Positions 18,119-26,694 of a stretch of 64,000 bases of DNA are shown here, piece by piece. The notes beneath the pieces are model-generated. The model was not told where the DNA came from, made no database searches, and worked only from the letters and a program-made list of their open reading frames with translations. Location of the stretch: positions 2,273,985 through 2,337,984 of the forward strand of contig NZ_JAMBEP010000001.1 in NCBI RefSeq assembly GCF_023374055.1. Direction: 5' to 3'. Made by a program: the position numbers and the translations under genes. Each line of letters opens with the position of its first letter. The stretch's first letter is position 1. Source of the stretch: Luteimonas galliterrae. Its GTDB lineage: Bacteria; Pseudomonadota; Gammaproteobacteria; Xanthomonadales; Xanthomonadaceae.

Positions 18119-19084
18119 ATGACCATCCTCGTCACCGGCGCGGCCGGCTTCATCGGCGCCTATGTGTGCCGCCAATTGCAGGAGCTCGGCGTGCGCGCCG
18201 TGGGCCTGGACAATTTCAACAGTTACTACGATCCCCAGCTCAAGCGGGACCGTATCGCGGCGTTATGCCCGGATACCAATATCCGTACGCTCGACCTGAC
18301 CGATCGCGACGGCCTGGCCGCGCTGTTCGACGAGGTCAAGCCGACGCGCGTGATCCATCTCGCGGCCCAGGCCGGCGTGCGCTATTCGCTCGAGAATCCG
18401 CACGCGTACGTCGACAGCAACGTGGTCGGCTTCGTCAACCTGCTGGAGCTGTGCAGGCATCGCGGCGTCCAGCACCTGGTCTACGCAAGCTCATCGTCGG
18501 TCTATGGCGACTCGGCCAAACCCCCGTTCTCCGAAGACCAGCGCATCGACCGGCCGCGCTCGCTGTACGCGGCGACCAAAGCCGCCAACGAATTGATGGC
18601 GCACACCTACGCGCATTTGTACGGCCTGCGCGCGACCGGCTTGCGCTTCTTCACCGTCTACGGCGCCTGGGGCCGGCCGGACATGGCGCCGCTGCTGTTT
18701 TCGCGCGCCGTGTTGGCGGGACGCCCGATCGACGTGTTCAACCACGGCAAGATGCGCCGCGACTTCACCTATATCGACGACATCGTTGCCGGCGTGCTGG
18801 GTGCGTTGAAACATCCGCCGCAGGACGATCCGCCGCACCGGGTGTTCAACCTGGGCAACCATACCCCGGTGGAACTGGAACGCTTCATAGCGGTCATCGA
18901 ACAGGCCGCCGGCAAGCCGGCCGAGAAGGTCTACAAGCCGATGCAGCCGGGAGACATGGTCGAGACCATGGCCGATACGGCGCGGGCCAAGGCCGCGTTC
19001 GGCTTCGAGCCGGTGACGCCTATCGACATCGGATTGCCGCGCGTGGTGGCTTGGTGCCGCGATTACTTCGGCGATAATGCGTAG
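18119..19084 (+). CDS. NAD-dependent sugar-nucleotide epimerase/dehydratase (UDP-glucuronate 4-epimerase-like)
   Basis: The 321-aa short-chain dehydrogenase-type enzyme has the NAD loop GAAGFIG at 7-13, DNFNSYYDPQLKRDR, HLAAQAGVRYS, and the catalytic Tyr150-x3-Lys154 (LYAATKAANE). The segments FFTVYGAWGRPDMAP and MRRDFTYIDDIV are most like UDP-glucuronate epimerases (CapI/WbpP-type). It probably supplies a nucleotide sugar for envelope polysaccharide. The ATG chosen is the first codon of the conserved beta strand; its ribosome site is weak. A glycosyltransferase follows beyond a repeat. Confidence 0.88.
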   Translation: MTILVTGAAGFIGAYVCRQLQELGVRAVGLDNFNSYYDPQLKRDRIAALCPDTNIRTLDLTDRDGLAALFDEVKPTRVIHLAAQAGVRYSLENPHAYVDSNVVGFVNLLELCRHRGVQHLVYASSSSVYGDSAKPPFSEDQRIDRPRSLYAATKAANELMAHTYAHLYGLRATGLRFFTVYGAWGRPDMAPLLFSRAVLAGRPIDVFNHGKMRRDFTYIDDIVAGVLGALKHPPQDDPPHRVFNLGNHTPVELERFIAVIEQAAGKPAEKVYKPMQPGDMVETMADTARAKAAFGFEPVTPIDIGLPRVVAWCRDYFGDNA

Positions 19085-19085
19085 G

Positions 19086-19256
19086 CTTTTCCTTCTCCCC
19101 TCGGGAGAAGGTGCCCGGAGGGCGGATGAGGGTTCGGCGAAGCGGCAATGCCGCAGGAAACGCTGCGCATTCCGTACTCGCGTCCCAAGATTGGAATCAT
19201 CGCCGCTTCGCCGTACCCTCACCCCAACCCCTCTCCCGCAGGGAGAGGGGCTTACC
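19086..19256. repeat. Repeat block with CTCTCCC/GGGAGAG hairpins
   Basis: The block opens with CCTTCTCCCCTCGGGAGAAGG and closes with CCCCTCTCCCGCAGGGAGAGGGG, both local hairpins. The outer parts (GGATGAGGGTTCGGCG and CGCCGTACCCTCACC) are roughly inverted. Similar blocks lie at 21309, 43712 and 60796. No gene is present. Confidence 0.7.
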
Positions 19257-19271
19257 CGTCGAGCCATGTAA

Positions 19272-20027
19272 ATGTCGATAGCGAATCCGCAACTCTCAGT
19301 GGTAGTGCCGGTGTTCAACGAGCAAGACAACGTCGCGCCGTTGATCGACGAAATCACCGCCGCGCTGCGCGGCGTGGCCGATCCCTCGACAGGTCTCGGG
19401 ACAAGCTTCGAGATCGTCTACGTCGACGACCATTCGCGCGACGCCACGCCCGAAGTATTGAAACGGCTCAAGAGCGAAGTGCCCGAACTGCGCGTGTTGC
19501 GCCACGTCACCCAGAGCGGACAAAGCACCGCGGTGCGCACCGGCATCAAGGCCGCACGCGGTGAATGGATCGCTACGCTCGACGGCGATGGCCAGAACGA
19601 CCCGGCCGACATTCCCAAACTGCTCGCCGCCCGCGCGGCGGCCACGCCCGACACCAAGCTGTTCGCCGGCTGGCGCGTCAACCGCCAGGATTCTGGCAGC
19701 AAGCGCTGGGCCTCGAAATGGGCCAACGCGATCCGCGCGCGCATGCTCCGCGACAATACGCCCGACACCGGTTGCGGCATCAAGCTGTTCGAACGCGAGG
19801 CTTTCCTCGACCTGCCCTACTTCGACCACATGCACCGCTACCTGCCGGCGCTGATGCAGCGCGCGGGCTGGAAAACCGTCAGCGTGCCGGTGAACCACCG
19901 CCACCGCGCGACGGGCGTGTCCAAGTACAACAACCTCAACCGCGCCCTGGTCGGTATCAGCGACCTGCGCGGGGTGGCTTGGCTGATCCGGCGCAGCAAG
20001 CGTACGGCTGTGGAAGAAGTTACGTAA
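19272..20027 (+). CDS. Family 2 glycosyltransferase (dolichol-phosphate-mannose synthase-like)
   Basis: The 251-aa protein has the GT-A nucleotide-sugar fold: VVPVFNEQDNV, FEIVYVDDHSRDAT (first Asp pair), GEWIATLDGDGQNDPADIP (DxD-type metal site) and HRHRATGVSKYNNLNRA. The last is typical of polyprenyl-phosphate sugar transferases. It lacks C-terminal membrane helices, so it would act on a lipid carrier at the inner face of the membrane. Position between an epimerase and a LAB_N membrane protein suggests lipid-linked sugar or lipid A modification. Confidence 0.88.
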   Translation: MSIANPQLSVVVPVFNEQDNVAPLIDEITAALRGVADPSTGLGTSFEIVYVDDHSRDATPEVLKRLKSEVPELRVLRHVTQSGQSTAVRTGIKAARGEWIATLDGDGQNDPADIPKLLAARAAATPDTKLFAGWRVNRQDSGSKRWASKWANAIRARMLRDNTPDTGCGIKLFEREAFLDLPYFDHMHRYLPALMQRAGWKTVSVPVNHRHRATGVSKYNNLNRALVGISDLRGVAWLIRRSKRTAVEEVT

Positions 20028-20041
20028 TTTGTCCCTGGTTC

Positions 20042-20145
20042 TTGTCATCCCGAACCAAACAAGTGTCATCCCGAGCGTAGCGAGGGATCTGCTTTGTCGG
20101 CGCACTCGGAAGCAGATTCCTCGCTACGCTGGAATGACAGCTTTT
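20042..20145. repeat. Inverted repeat with CGAGCGTAGCGAGG arms
   Basis: The arms CGAGCGTAGCGAGGGATCTGC and an inverse near 20119-20138 surround a short spacer. They start with GTCATCCC, as in the other GTCATCCC/GGAATGAC repeats of the window. It fills the gap between the glycosyltransferase and the LAB_N gene. Confidence 0.65.
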
Positions 20146-20168
20146 TTACCTTAGCTGCGAGCACCGCC

Positions 20169-20510
20169 ATGACCCCCGATTTCATGAACGCCGCGATCCC
20201 CTGGCTGGAATGGACCGGCCTGCACATGTCGCCATGGAAGCTGATCGGCCTGACCGGCGCGCTGATGTTCGGCGGCCGCTGGGTGGTCCAGTTCGCGGCC
20301 TCGCGACGGCACCGCAAGCCGGTGATCCCGCGCCTGTTCTGGTACATGAGCCTGGTCGGCAGCGTGATGACCCTGAGCTATTTCGTGTTCTCGCAAAAGC
20401 AGGACTCGGTGGGCGTGATCCAGAACCTGTTCCCGGCGTTCACGGCGGCCTACAGCCTGTATCTGGACATCCGGCATCGAGGTTGGAAGCGGGACAAGGC
20501 AAGTCACTGA
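20169..20510 (+). CDS. LAB_N-domain membrane protein (lipid-A-disaccharide synthase N-terminal-like)
   Basis: The 113-aa protein consists of the LAB_N membrane domain alone, with three hydrophobic segments. It shows the family-typical GGRWVVQFAASRR, PRLFWYMSLVGSVMTLSYF and VGVIQNLFPAFTAAYSLYL. Such stand-alone proteins usually sit beside GT2 glycosyltransferases, as here, and may help deliver lipid-linked sugars. A 5'-truncated, frameshifted second copy of the same gene lies at 21083-21304. Confidence 0.88.
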   Translation: MTPDFMNAAIPWLEWTGLHMSPWKLIGLTGALMFGGRWVVQFAASRRHRKPVIPRLFWYMSLVGSVMTLSYFVFSQKQDSVGVIQNLFPAFTAAYSLYLDIRHRGWKRDKASH

Positions 20511-20552
20511 ATCGTGACGATTGCCTGTCCCGCCTTAACCTAAACATGAAGT

Positions 20553-20858
20553 CTACGGACCACCATCCTCTGCCCAGGAGTCAATACACTCGGTAAGCGA
20601 GCCGTAATTCTCCGAGAGGGGGCCTCCCGACATAATAGTGATGCAAAGACTGAGAGTGTCGTCTAACGTATTCTTTCCTTCCTTACCCGACGTCGGCGTA
20701 GACGAGACATTCCCAACGACGCCTGTAGCCGGTAACTGACCACTGCTGCCGACGACCGGCATCCTACGCGCATCGTTACCTTGCTGAGCATTCGCGGTAC
20801 TCATACCACCCAGCATTAACAGCAGAAACATTGCTGCTGCAGTTTTGGTTCCCTTCAT
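20553..20858 (-). CDS. Small secreted protein in a low-GC insert, unknown function
   Basis: The 101-aa product begins MKGTKTAAAMFLLLMLGGMS with a signal peptide probably cleaved after TANA. The mature part is polar, with two cysteines (LSLCITIM and LTECIDSW) that could pair, and an acidic end (DSWAEDGGP). AAGG sits upstream of the ATG. The gene and its flanks are visibly richer in A and T than the neighbours. It lies between the intact LAB_N gene and its broken copy, so it probably came in with a recombination event. No family recognised. Confidence 0.62.
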   Translation of the reverse strand: MKGTKTAAAMFLLLMLGGMSTANAQQGNDARRMPVVGSSGQLPATGVVGNVSSTPTSGKEGKNTLDDTLSLCITIMSGGPLSENYGSLTECIDSWAEDGGP

Positions 20859-21082
20859 GGCATTACCTTAGTAGTTGTTTGCCCGCTCTTGGTACGGAGA
20901 GCAGGCTGCTCCGGTATGGCAATAGGACGTATTGGCAAAAAAAACGGCCAAAATGCCAACGATTTGTTCGTGTTCTGGCACTGAGTTTTAAATCGCATTG
21001 CCAGTCCTGGGCTTATGTCGGGTTGACGCCCGCATCGGCCCTGCGAATAAGACGGGAACCTGCAAATAAACGGCCACCCGAA

Positions 21083-21304
21083 CCCTTCGTCGCCTCGCGC
21101 GCCGGCACCGCAAGCCGGTGATCCCGCGCCTGTTCTGGTACATGAGTCTGGTCGGCAGCGTGATGACGCTGAGCTACTTCGTGTTTTCGCAGAAGCAGAA
21201 CTCGGTAGGGGTGATCCAGAACCTGTTCCCGGCCTTCACGGCGGCCTACAGCCTGTACCTGACATCCGACACCGGGGCTGGCGGCGGGACAAAACCTCGC
21301 ACTG
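21083..21304 (+). pseudogene. Truncated, frameshifted second copy of the LAB_N gene
   Basis: From about 21083 the sequence repeats the last two thirds of the gene at 20169-20510. CGGCACCGCAAGCCGGTGAT and the whole PRLFWYMSLVGSVMTLSYFVF coding stretch recur. The 5' third and start codon are missing. A one-base deletion (CTGGACATC to CTGACATC) shifts the frame near the end. Most differences from the intact copy are in third codon positions, which suggests the copy was functional and diverged before it was cut. Confidence 0.85.
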
Positions 21305-21308
21305 ACCC

Positions 21309-21385
21309 GGCGCAGCCCGCTTCACCCTCTCCCTTTTACGGGAGAGGAACAGGCGCAAAGCGCCAGGGAGAGGGTTCGGCTCTTG
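21309..21385. repeat. Repeat with CTCTCCC/GGGAGAGG arms ahead of rpmB
   Basis: CACCCTCTCCCTTTTACGGG and GGCGCAAAGCGCCAGGGAGAG form nested hairpins of the same family as 43712-43859 and 60796-60963. No gene is present between here and rpmB. Confidence 0.65.
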
Positions 21386-21431
21386 GCGCACCCGCCTTCC
21401 TCGCCCTTCGCCCCCTCCTGTGGATAAGTCC

Positions 21432-21460
21432 TTGCCTGGGCTGGCCTTCCCCGGCATAAT
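21432..21460 (+). promoter_or_regulatory. Probable sigma-70 promoter of rpmB-rpmG
   Basis: TTGCCT (21432-21437) and CATAAT (21455-21460) are separated by 17 bases. They lie about 175 bases before the rpmB start, leaving a leader of about 160 bases. The match to the -10 consensus is good and to the -35 moderate. Confidence 0.5.
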
Positions 21461-21633
21461 GCCCGGCTCGCTGCGTCCGGTCGGCCGATGAGGCCTGGAC
21501 CGGGCGGGTCCGGAAACGCAGTTCCGGCCCGCCGCCGGCAGCGGAATACCACCCGAATTGCGTGCGGCCGACCGGCCGCAGGGGCCGAAGTCTTCCTGGC
21601 TAAGGAAGATAAAAAAATCCAATGAGGTGCGTT

Positions 21634-21870
21634 ATGTCCCGCGTATGCCAAGTCACCGGCAAGCGCGTGCAGACCGGCAACAACGTCTCGCACGCCAACA
21701 ACAAAACCCGTCGCCGTTTCCTGCCAAACCTGCACGAGCGCCGCTTCTGGGTGGCCAGCGAAAACCGCTGGATCAAGCTGAAGGTTTCCGCGCAGGCACT
21801 GCGCACCATCGACAAGAACGGCATCGATTCCGTTCTGGCCCAACTCCGCGCCCGCGGCGAAAAGGTCTGA
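21634..21870 (+). CDS. rpmB: 50S ribosomal protein bL28
   Basis: The 78-aa protein starts [20 protein letters not shown], followed by [17 protein letters not shown] and KGIDSVLA-type C-terminal residues ([14 protein letters not shown]), all typical of bL28. An ATG 12 bases upstream is in frame, but GAGG lies just before the chosen ATG and the length then equals the usual 78 aa. It lacks the CxxC pairs of zinc-binding L28. rpmG follows after 10 bases. Confidence 0.97.
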   Translation: MSRVCQVTGKRVQTGNNVSHANNKTRRRFLPNLHERRFWVASENRWIKLKVSAQALRTIDKNGIDSVLAQLRARGEKV

Positions 21871-21880
21871 GGAGGACATC

Positions 21881-22045
21881 ATGGCAAGCAAGCGCGACAA
21901 GATCCGTCTGATCTCCTCGGCCAACACCGGCCATTTCTACACCACCGACAAGAACAAGAAGAACACGCCGAACAAGATGGAGGTCAAGAAGTACGACCCC
22001 GTCGTCCGGAAGCACGTGATCTATAAGGAAGGCAAGATCAAGTGA
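21881..22045 (+). CDS. rpmG: 50S ribosomal protein bL33
   Basis: This 54-aa gene is preceded by a perfect GGAGG. The product begins [20 protein letters not shown] and ends with [11 protein letters not shown]. It is the cysteine-free (C-minus) form of bL33, matching the C-minus bL28 encoded just upstream. Such pairs need no zinc, and the zinc-free form of both proteins in one operon is common in gammaproteobacteria. Confidence 0.97.
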   Translation: MASKRDKIRLISSANTGHFYTTDKNKKNTPNKMEVKKYDPVVRKHVIYKEGKIK

Positions 22046-22123
22046 CGTTCTGACCCGCGCGCGTAGCGCGTGGCTTTGTCAGAACGTCATCCCGGCGAAA
22101 GCCGGGGTCCAGCCGCCGCAACG

Positions 22124-22148
22124 AACCCGCCCGCAAGGCGGGTTTTTT
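22124..22148 (+). terminator. Rho-independent terminator of the rpmB-rpmG operon
   Basis: ACCCGCC / GGCGGGT stem with a short CGCA loop is followed by six T residues. It lies about 80 bases after rpmG, beyond a GTCATCCCGGCGAAAGCC repeat. Confidence 0.85.
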
Positions 22149-22155
22149 GTTGCCC

Positions 22156-22303
22156 TGCTGTCGCCCCCTTTGAAAGGGGGCAGCGAAGCGGGGGGATTTG
22201 CTTTTGACTTTGCTCTTTGAGAGCCAAAGCAAGATCAAGAGCAAATCCCCCCGGCGCCCGCTGCGCGCGCGCCGGCCCCCTTTTTCAAAGGGGGCGACAG
22301 CAG
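22156..22303. repeat. Inverted repeat, CCCCCTTTGAAAGGGGG family (copy 1)
   Basis: CTGCTGTCGCCCCCTTTGAAAG is mirrored by CTTTTTCAAAGGGGGCGACAG, with GGGGGGATTTGCTTTTG and AAGAGCAAATCCCCCC inside. The structure is a palindrome of palindromes of about 148 bases placed just before the sensor-kinase gene. Related copies flank the DUF559 gene at 26579 and 27064. Confidence 0.85.
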
Positions 22304-22364
22304 ACGTCGACGGCACCCGCCCCCACGCGCGTAAACTCATCCTGTCGTGTAAACGGGTGCGGGC

Positions 22365-25300
22365 ATGCTGCCTGGATGGATGCTGCTGCTGGTATCGCTG
22401 GCCTACGCCGCCCTACTGTTCACGGTGGCGTGGTGGGGCGACCGCCGGCCGCTGTATCCGCAGCGGCCGTGGCTGCGGCCGCTGGTCTACAGCCTGGCGC
22501 TGGCGGTGTACTGCTCGTCGTGGACGTTCTACGGCGCGGTCGGCAGCGCGGCGCGCACCGGCATCGGCTATTTGCCGATCTACCTGGGTCCGCTGCTGTT
22601 GCTGCTGTTCGGCTGGCGCATCCTGGAACGGATCGCGCTGATCGCGCAGACCCAGAACACCGTGTCGATCGCCGATTTCATCGCCGCGCGTTACGGCCGC
22701 GCGCAACGCCTGGCCGCGCTGGTGACGCTGATCGCGCTGACCGCGGCGGTGCCCTACCTGGCGCTGCAATACAAAGCGGTGGCGATCAGCCTGAGCGTGC
22801 TGAGCGGACAGGTGCCGACGACGACGCTGGGCGATCCGGCGCTTTACGTCGCCGCGCTGATGGCGCTGTTCGCGATCCTGTACGGCACGCGCCAGGTCGA
22901 CGCCACCGAGCACCACCACGGCATGATGCTGGCGATCGCGCTGGAGTCGCTGGTGAAGCTGCTCGCGCTGGTCATGGTCGGCGTGTTCGCGATCGGCTGG
23001 CTGGGCGATCACGATCTGCGCGTCGGCGACGCCACGCGTGCGCTGATCGCCAACGCGCCGCCGGTCGGCTTCGTCGGCCAGACGCTGCTCGCTTTCGCCG
23101 CGATCATCTGCCTGCCGCGGCAATTCCACGTGGCGATCGTCGAATGCGGCGACGTCAACGACATCCGCCGCGCGCGCTGGCTGTTTGGCGCCTATCTGAT
23201 CGTGGTCTCGCTGATGGTGCTGCCGATCGCCGGCGCCGGCGTCGCCCTGTTCGGCCGCGACGGCGCCGTGTCCGCGGACAGTTTCGTATTGGCGCTGCCG
23301 CTGGCCGAATCGCACGAAACGCTGGCGTTGTTCGCCTACGTCGGCGGCTTTTCCGCCGCCACCGGCATGGTGATCGTGGCCAGCGTGGCGCTGGCGACCA
23401 TGGTCAGCAACGATCTGGTGATGCCGCCGCTGCTGCGCCGCGGCTGGGCGGAGCGCCACGGCGGCGACGTCGCCGGCACGGTGCTGTGGATACGGCGCGT
23501 GGCGATCGTCGGCTTCGCCGCGCTGGCTTACGGCTATTACCGCGCCAGCGGCAGCGACACCACGCTCGCGGCTTACGGTTTGATGGCGTTCGCGGCCGTG
23601 GCGCAATTCGCGCCGGCACTGATCGGCGGTTTGTACTGGCGCGGCGCGAGCCGGCAGGGCGTCGAAGTGGGCATGGCGCTCGGCTTCGCGATGTGGATCT
23701 ACACGCTGCTGCTGCCGACGCTGACCGAAGCGGGCTGGTTGCGGCCCGAATGGCTGACGCAGGGTCCGTTCGGCATCGCCTGGTTGCGCCCGCAGCAGTT
23801 GTTCGGGCTCAGCGGCTGGGATCCGTTGACGCACGGCACGTTCTGGTCGCTGCTGGTGAACGTGGGCGCGCTGATGCTGGTGTCGGCGCGCTGGCGGCCG
23901 GGTTTCGACGAACGCCTGCGCGCCGCGCCGTTCCTCGAGCCTTATGCCGAAAAACAGACGCTGACCGAGGGCGGTTGGCGCGGCAACGTGCATATCGCCG
24001 ACCTGCTGGCGCTGGCCGGGCGCGTGCTCGGCGAACGCACCGCGCGCCGCGCCTTCAACGAACAAGCGCAAACGCTCGGCACCGAATTGCAACCCGCGGC
24101 GGGCGCCGACCGCGCCTGGGTGCAGTTCACCGAACGCCTGCTCGCCGCAGCGATCGGTGCGGCCTCGGCGCGGCTGGTGCTGACCAGCGCGTTGAAGGGT
24201 TCGGGCATGGAAGTGGCCGAAGTGGTGGCCGTCCTCGACGAAGCCGGGCAGGAGTTGCGCTTCAATCGACAAGTATTGGCGACCACGCTGGACAACATCG
24301 ACCAGGGCGTCAGCGTGGTCGACCGCGACATGAAGCTGGTCGCCTGGAACCGGCGCTACCAGCAGATGTTCGGCTATCCCGACGGCATGCTCTACGTCGG
24401 GCGCCCGGTGGCCGAGCTGATCCGATTCAACGCCGAACGCGGCGAATTGGGCGAAGGCGACATCGACGCGCAGGTCGACAAGCGCATCGCCTACATGCGC
24501 GCCGGTTCGCCCTACGTGTTCGAACGCGTGCGCAGCAGCGGCCAGGTCACCGAGATGCGCGGCCAGCCGCTGCCGGGAGGCGGCTATGTCACCAGCTACA
24601 GCGACGTCACCGAGTACAAGCGCGTCGAAGGCGCGCTGCGCGAGATCAACGAGACGCTGGAACAGCGCGTCGCCGAGCGCAGCCGCGAGGCGGAAGCCGC
24701 GCAGCAGTCGCGCACACGCTTCCTGGCCGCGCTCAGCCATGACGTGCTGCAACCGCTCAATGCCGCGCGCCTGTTCACGTCTGCGTTGCGCGACAGCGAC
24801 CAGGCCGCGGAGCAGCGGCACCTGGCCGAACGCGTCGACACGTCGTTGCGCGCCGCCGAGGAACTGCTCGACGGCCTGCTCGACATCTCGCGCCTGGACG
24901 CCGGTGCGCTGCTGCCCGCGTTATCGGATTTCGACGCCGGCGACCTGCTGCAGCAGCTGGTCGAGCAGTATTCGCCGGTCGCCGCCGGCCGCGGCATCGA
25001 TCTGCGCCTGCACGCCAGCTCGCGCCCGGTGCGCAGCGACCGGCGCCTGCTGCGCCGCGTGCTGCAGAACTTCATCGCCAACGCGATGCGCTACACGCGC
25101 GAGGGCCGCATCGTGCTGGCGGCGCGGCCGCGCGGCGGCGACGTCGAGCTGCAGGTCTGGGATACCGGGCCGGGGATTCCCGCGCATCACCTGCAGCAGA
25201 TCTTCGAAGAGTTCCGCCGCTTCGAGCAGCCTACCGATTGGGGCGAGCGCGGCCTGGGCCTGGGCCTGTCGATCTGCCAGCGCGTTTCGCATGCGCTCGG

Positions 25301-25817
25301 GCATCCGTTGTACGTGCGTTCGCGCGTCGGCCGCGGCAGCGTGTTCTCGATCCGCGTGCCGAGCGCAGAGCGCGCCGCGCCGGCGGCCGCACGCGAAGCG
25401 CGCGTCGGCATACCCGAATCGCTGGCGGGCCTGCGCGTGCTGTGCGTCGACAACGACCACGAGATCCTGGCCGGCATGCGCGCCTTGCTGGGACGCTGGC
25501 AGGTGCACGTCCTGTCGGCGACGACCGTCGACGAAGCGCTGGCGCTGATGGAGCAACGGCCCGATGTGCTGCTGGTCGATTACCATCTGCACGACCGCCT
25601 GGACGGACTGGATACGCTGGACGCGCTGCAGCAACGCTCGCCGCAGGCGGTGCCCGGCGCCCTACTCACTGCCGACGGCAGCGACGCCGTCAAACAGGCC
25701 GCGCGCGCGCGCGGCTACCGAGTGCTGACCAAGCCGGTGCGGCCGGCCTCGCTGCGCGCCTATCTGGCCGCGCAACAGTCCCACGCCAGTCGCGGTGCGG
25801 CGGCCGACGCGATTTGA
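22365..25817 (+). CDS. SLC5-domain hybrid sensor histidine kinase (CrbS/MxtR-like)
   Basis: The 1150-aa protein begins with a sodium/solute symporter (SLC5/SSS) domain of about 13 membrane helices (residues 1-490). A linker, a PAS domain (about 635-755, LDNIDQGVSVVDRDMKLVAWN) and a coiled coil follow. Then come HisKA with the phosphorylated His792 (ALSHDVLQPLN), an HATPase domain (DTGPGIP, GLGLGLSICQR) and a receiver domain with Asp1072 (LLVDYHLHD). This layout is that of CrbS/MxtR kinases, which control acetate use in Vibrio and Pseudomonas. The convergent NarL-type regulator and acs nearby support this. Whether the symporter part transports or only senses is unknown. Confidence 0.9.
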   Translation: MLPGWMLLLVSLAYAALLFTVAWWGDRRPLYPQRPWLRPLVYSLALAVYCSSWTFYGAVGSAARTGIGYLPIYLGPLLLLLFGWRILERIALIAQTQNTVSIADFIAARYGRAQRLAALVTLIALTAAVPYLALQYKAVAISLSVLSGQVPTTTLGDPALYVAALMALFAILYGTRQVDATEHHHGMMLAIALESLVKLLALVMVGVFAIGWLGDHDLRVGDATRALIANAPPVGFVGQTLLAFAAIICLPRQFHVAIVECGDVNDIRRARWLFGAYLIVVSLMVLPIAGAGVALFGRDGAVSADSFVLALPLAESHETLALFAYVGGFSAATGMVIVASVALATMVSNDLVMPPLLRRGWAERHGGDVAGTVLWIRRVAIVGFAALAYGYYRASGSDTTLAAYGLMAFAAVAQFAPALIGGLYWRGASRQGVEVGMALGFAMWIYTLLLPTLTEAGWLRPEWLTQGPFGIAWLRPQQLFGLSGWDPLTHGTFWSLLVNVGALMLVSARWRPGFDERLRAAPFLEPYAEKQTLTEGGWRGNVHIADLLALAGRVLGERTARRAFNEQAQTLGTELQPAAGADRAWVQFTERLLAAAIGAASARLVLTSALKGSGMEVAEVVAVLDEAGQELRFNRQVLATTLDNIDQGVSVVDRDMKLVAWNRRYQQMFGYPDGMLYVGRPVAELIRFNAERGELGEGDIDAQVDKRIAYMRAGSPYVFERVRSSGQVTEMRGQPLPGGGYVTSYSDVTEYKRVEGALREINETLEQRVAERSREAEAAQQSRTRFLAALSHDVLQPLNAARLFTSALRDSDQAAEQRHLAERVDTSLRAAEELLDGLLDISRLDAGALLPALSDFDAGDLLQQLVEQYSPVAAGRGIDLRLHASSRPVRSDRRLLRRVLQNFIANAMRYTREGRIVLAARPRGGDVELQVWDTGPGIPAHHLQQIFEEFRRFEQPTDWGERGLGLGLSICQRVSHALGHPLYVRSRVGRGSVFSIRVPSAERAAPAAAREARVGIPESLAGLRVLCVDNDHEILAGMRALLGRWQVHVLSATTVDEALALMEQRPDVLLVDYHLHDRLDGLDTLDALQQRSPQAVPGALLTADGSDAVKQAARARGYRVLTKPVRPASLRAYLAAQQSHASRGAAADAI

Positions 25818-25825
25818 ATTCGATT

Positions 25826-25900
25826 TTGTGAGAGCGGCTTCAGCCGCGAGCTTTTTTGCGGCCTGCCATCAAAAGCTCGCGGCTGAAGCCGCTCCCACAA
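25826..25900. repeat. Long inverted repeat, AGCGGCTTCAGCCGCGAGC family (copy 3)
   Basis: TTGTGAGAGCGGCTTCAGCC and its inverse lie between the convergent sensor-kinase and response-regulator genes, starting 8 bases after the kinase stop and ending 9 bases before the regulator stop. It is well placed to end both transcripts. Confidence 0.85.
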
Positions 25901-25909
25901 AGAGCAAGG

Positions 25910-26578
25910 TTACTGCTCTTCTTCGGGCGGCGGCACCACCGATGCGGGATCCAACGCCAATCGGCCGGCGATCAGCACCGCCTGGGTGCGGTTGGATGCG
26001 CCGAGCTTGCGCAGGATCGCGGTCATGTGCGCCTTCACCGTCGCCTCGGATACGCCGAGCTCGTAGGCGATCTGCTTGTTCAACAAACCCGTGCCCAGCA
26101 TCTGCAGCACCCGGAACTGCTGCGGCGTCAATTCGCGCAGGCGCTGCGCGGCGGCATGCTCGTCGTCGCCCACCGCCGGCGCCGTGTGCGCAGCGGCGGG
26201 CGCCCAGCGTTCGCCTTCCAGCACTTGGGTCAACGCGTCGCCCAAGGTCGCCGCATCGGCGGACTTCGGAATGAAGCCGACCGCGCCGTGGTCCAGCGCG
26301 CGCCGCATCACCGCCGGGTCTTCCTGCGCCGACACGACCACCACGGGCAGTTGCGGATGCTGCGCGCGCAGGTGCACCAGTACGCTGAAGCCGTGCGCGC
26401 CGGGCATGTTGAGATCGAGCAGCAACAGATCGGCGTCGGGTTCCGCTTCGGCCAGCGCATACAGCGCGTGGGCGCTATCGGCTTCGCGCAGTTCGTAATC
26501 GGGCAGCACGCGCGCGACCACGCCGCGCAGGGCTTCGCGGAACAGCGGGTGGTCGTCGGCGATCAGCAGCGTGGGCAT
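25910..26578 (-). CDS. NarL/FixJ-type response regulator (CrbR/ErdR-like)
   Basis: The 222-aa protein has an N-terminal receiver domain with acidic pocket ADDH and phosphoacceptor Asp55 (LLLDLNMPG). A LuxR-type helix-turn-helix occupies about 148-205 (LTPQQFRVLQMLGTGLLNKQIA, VSEATVKAHMTAILRKLG). It is convergent with the SLC5-type kinase and upstream of acs on the same strand. That is the gene set of CrbS-CrbR acetate regulation, so it most likely activates acs and neighbouring uptake genes on phosphorylation. Confidence 0.88.
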   Translation of the reverse strand: MPTLLIADDHPLFREALRGVVARVLPDYELREADSAHALYALAEAEPDADLLLLDLNMPGAHGFSVLVHLRAQHPQLPVVVVSAQEDPAVMRRALDHGAVGFIPKSADAATLGDALTQVLEGERWAPAAAHTAPAVGDDEHAAAQRLRELTPQQFRVLQMLGTGLLNKQIAYELGVSEATVKAHMTAILRKLGASNRTQAVLIAGRLALDPASVVPPPEEEQ

Positions 26579-26694
26579 AAATCCCCCCCGCGCCGCTTTT
26601 TCAAAGGGGGGAACGGCAAAACAGCGAATCCCCTACACGACCCCGGGCTGTTCCCCCCTTTGAAAATGGGGGGCAGGGGGGAGTTGCTGTTGCT
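26579..26694. repeat. CCCCCTTTGAAAGGGGG-family palindrome, left flank of the DUF559 gene
   Basis: AATCCCCCCC...CTTTTTCAAAGGGGGGAAC on the left is mirrored by GTTCCCCCCTTTGAAAATGGGGGG on the right, with a spacer of about 45 bases. It begins at the first codon of the regulator gene and runs to the ATG of the DUF559 gene. Essentially the same structure recurs on the other side of that gene. Confidence 0.85.

Noticed and set aside
22413..24821. Long minus-strand open frame opposite the sensor kinase
   Set aside because: The plus strand encodes a clear symporter-PAS-kinase protein; the antisense product is low-complexity and lacks domains.
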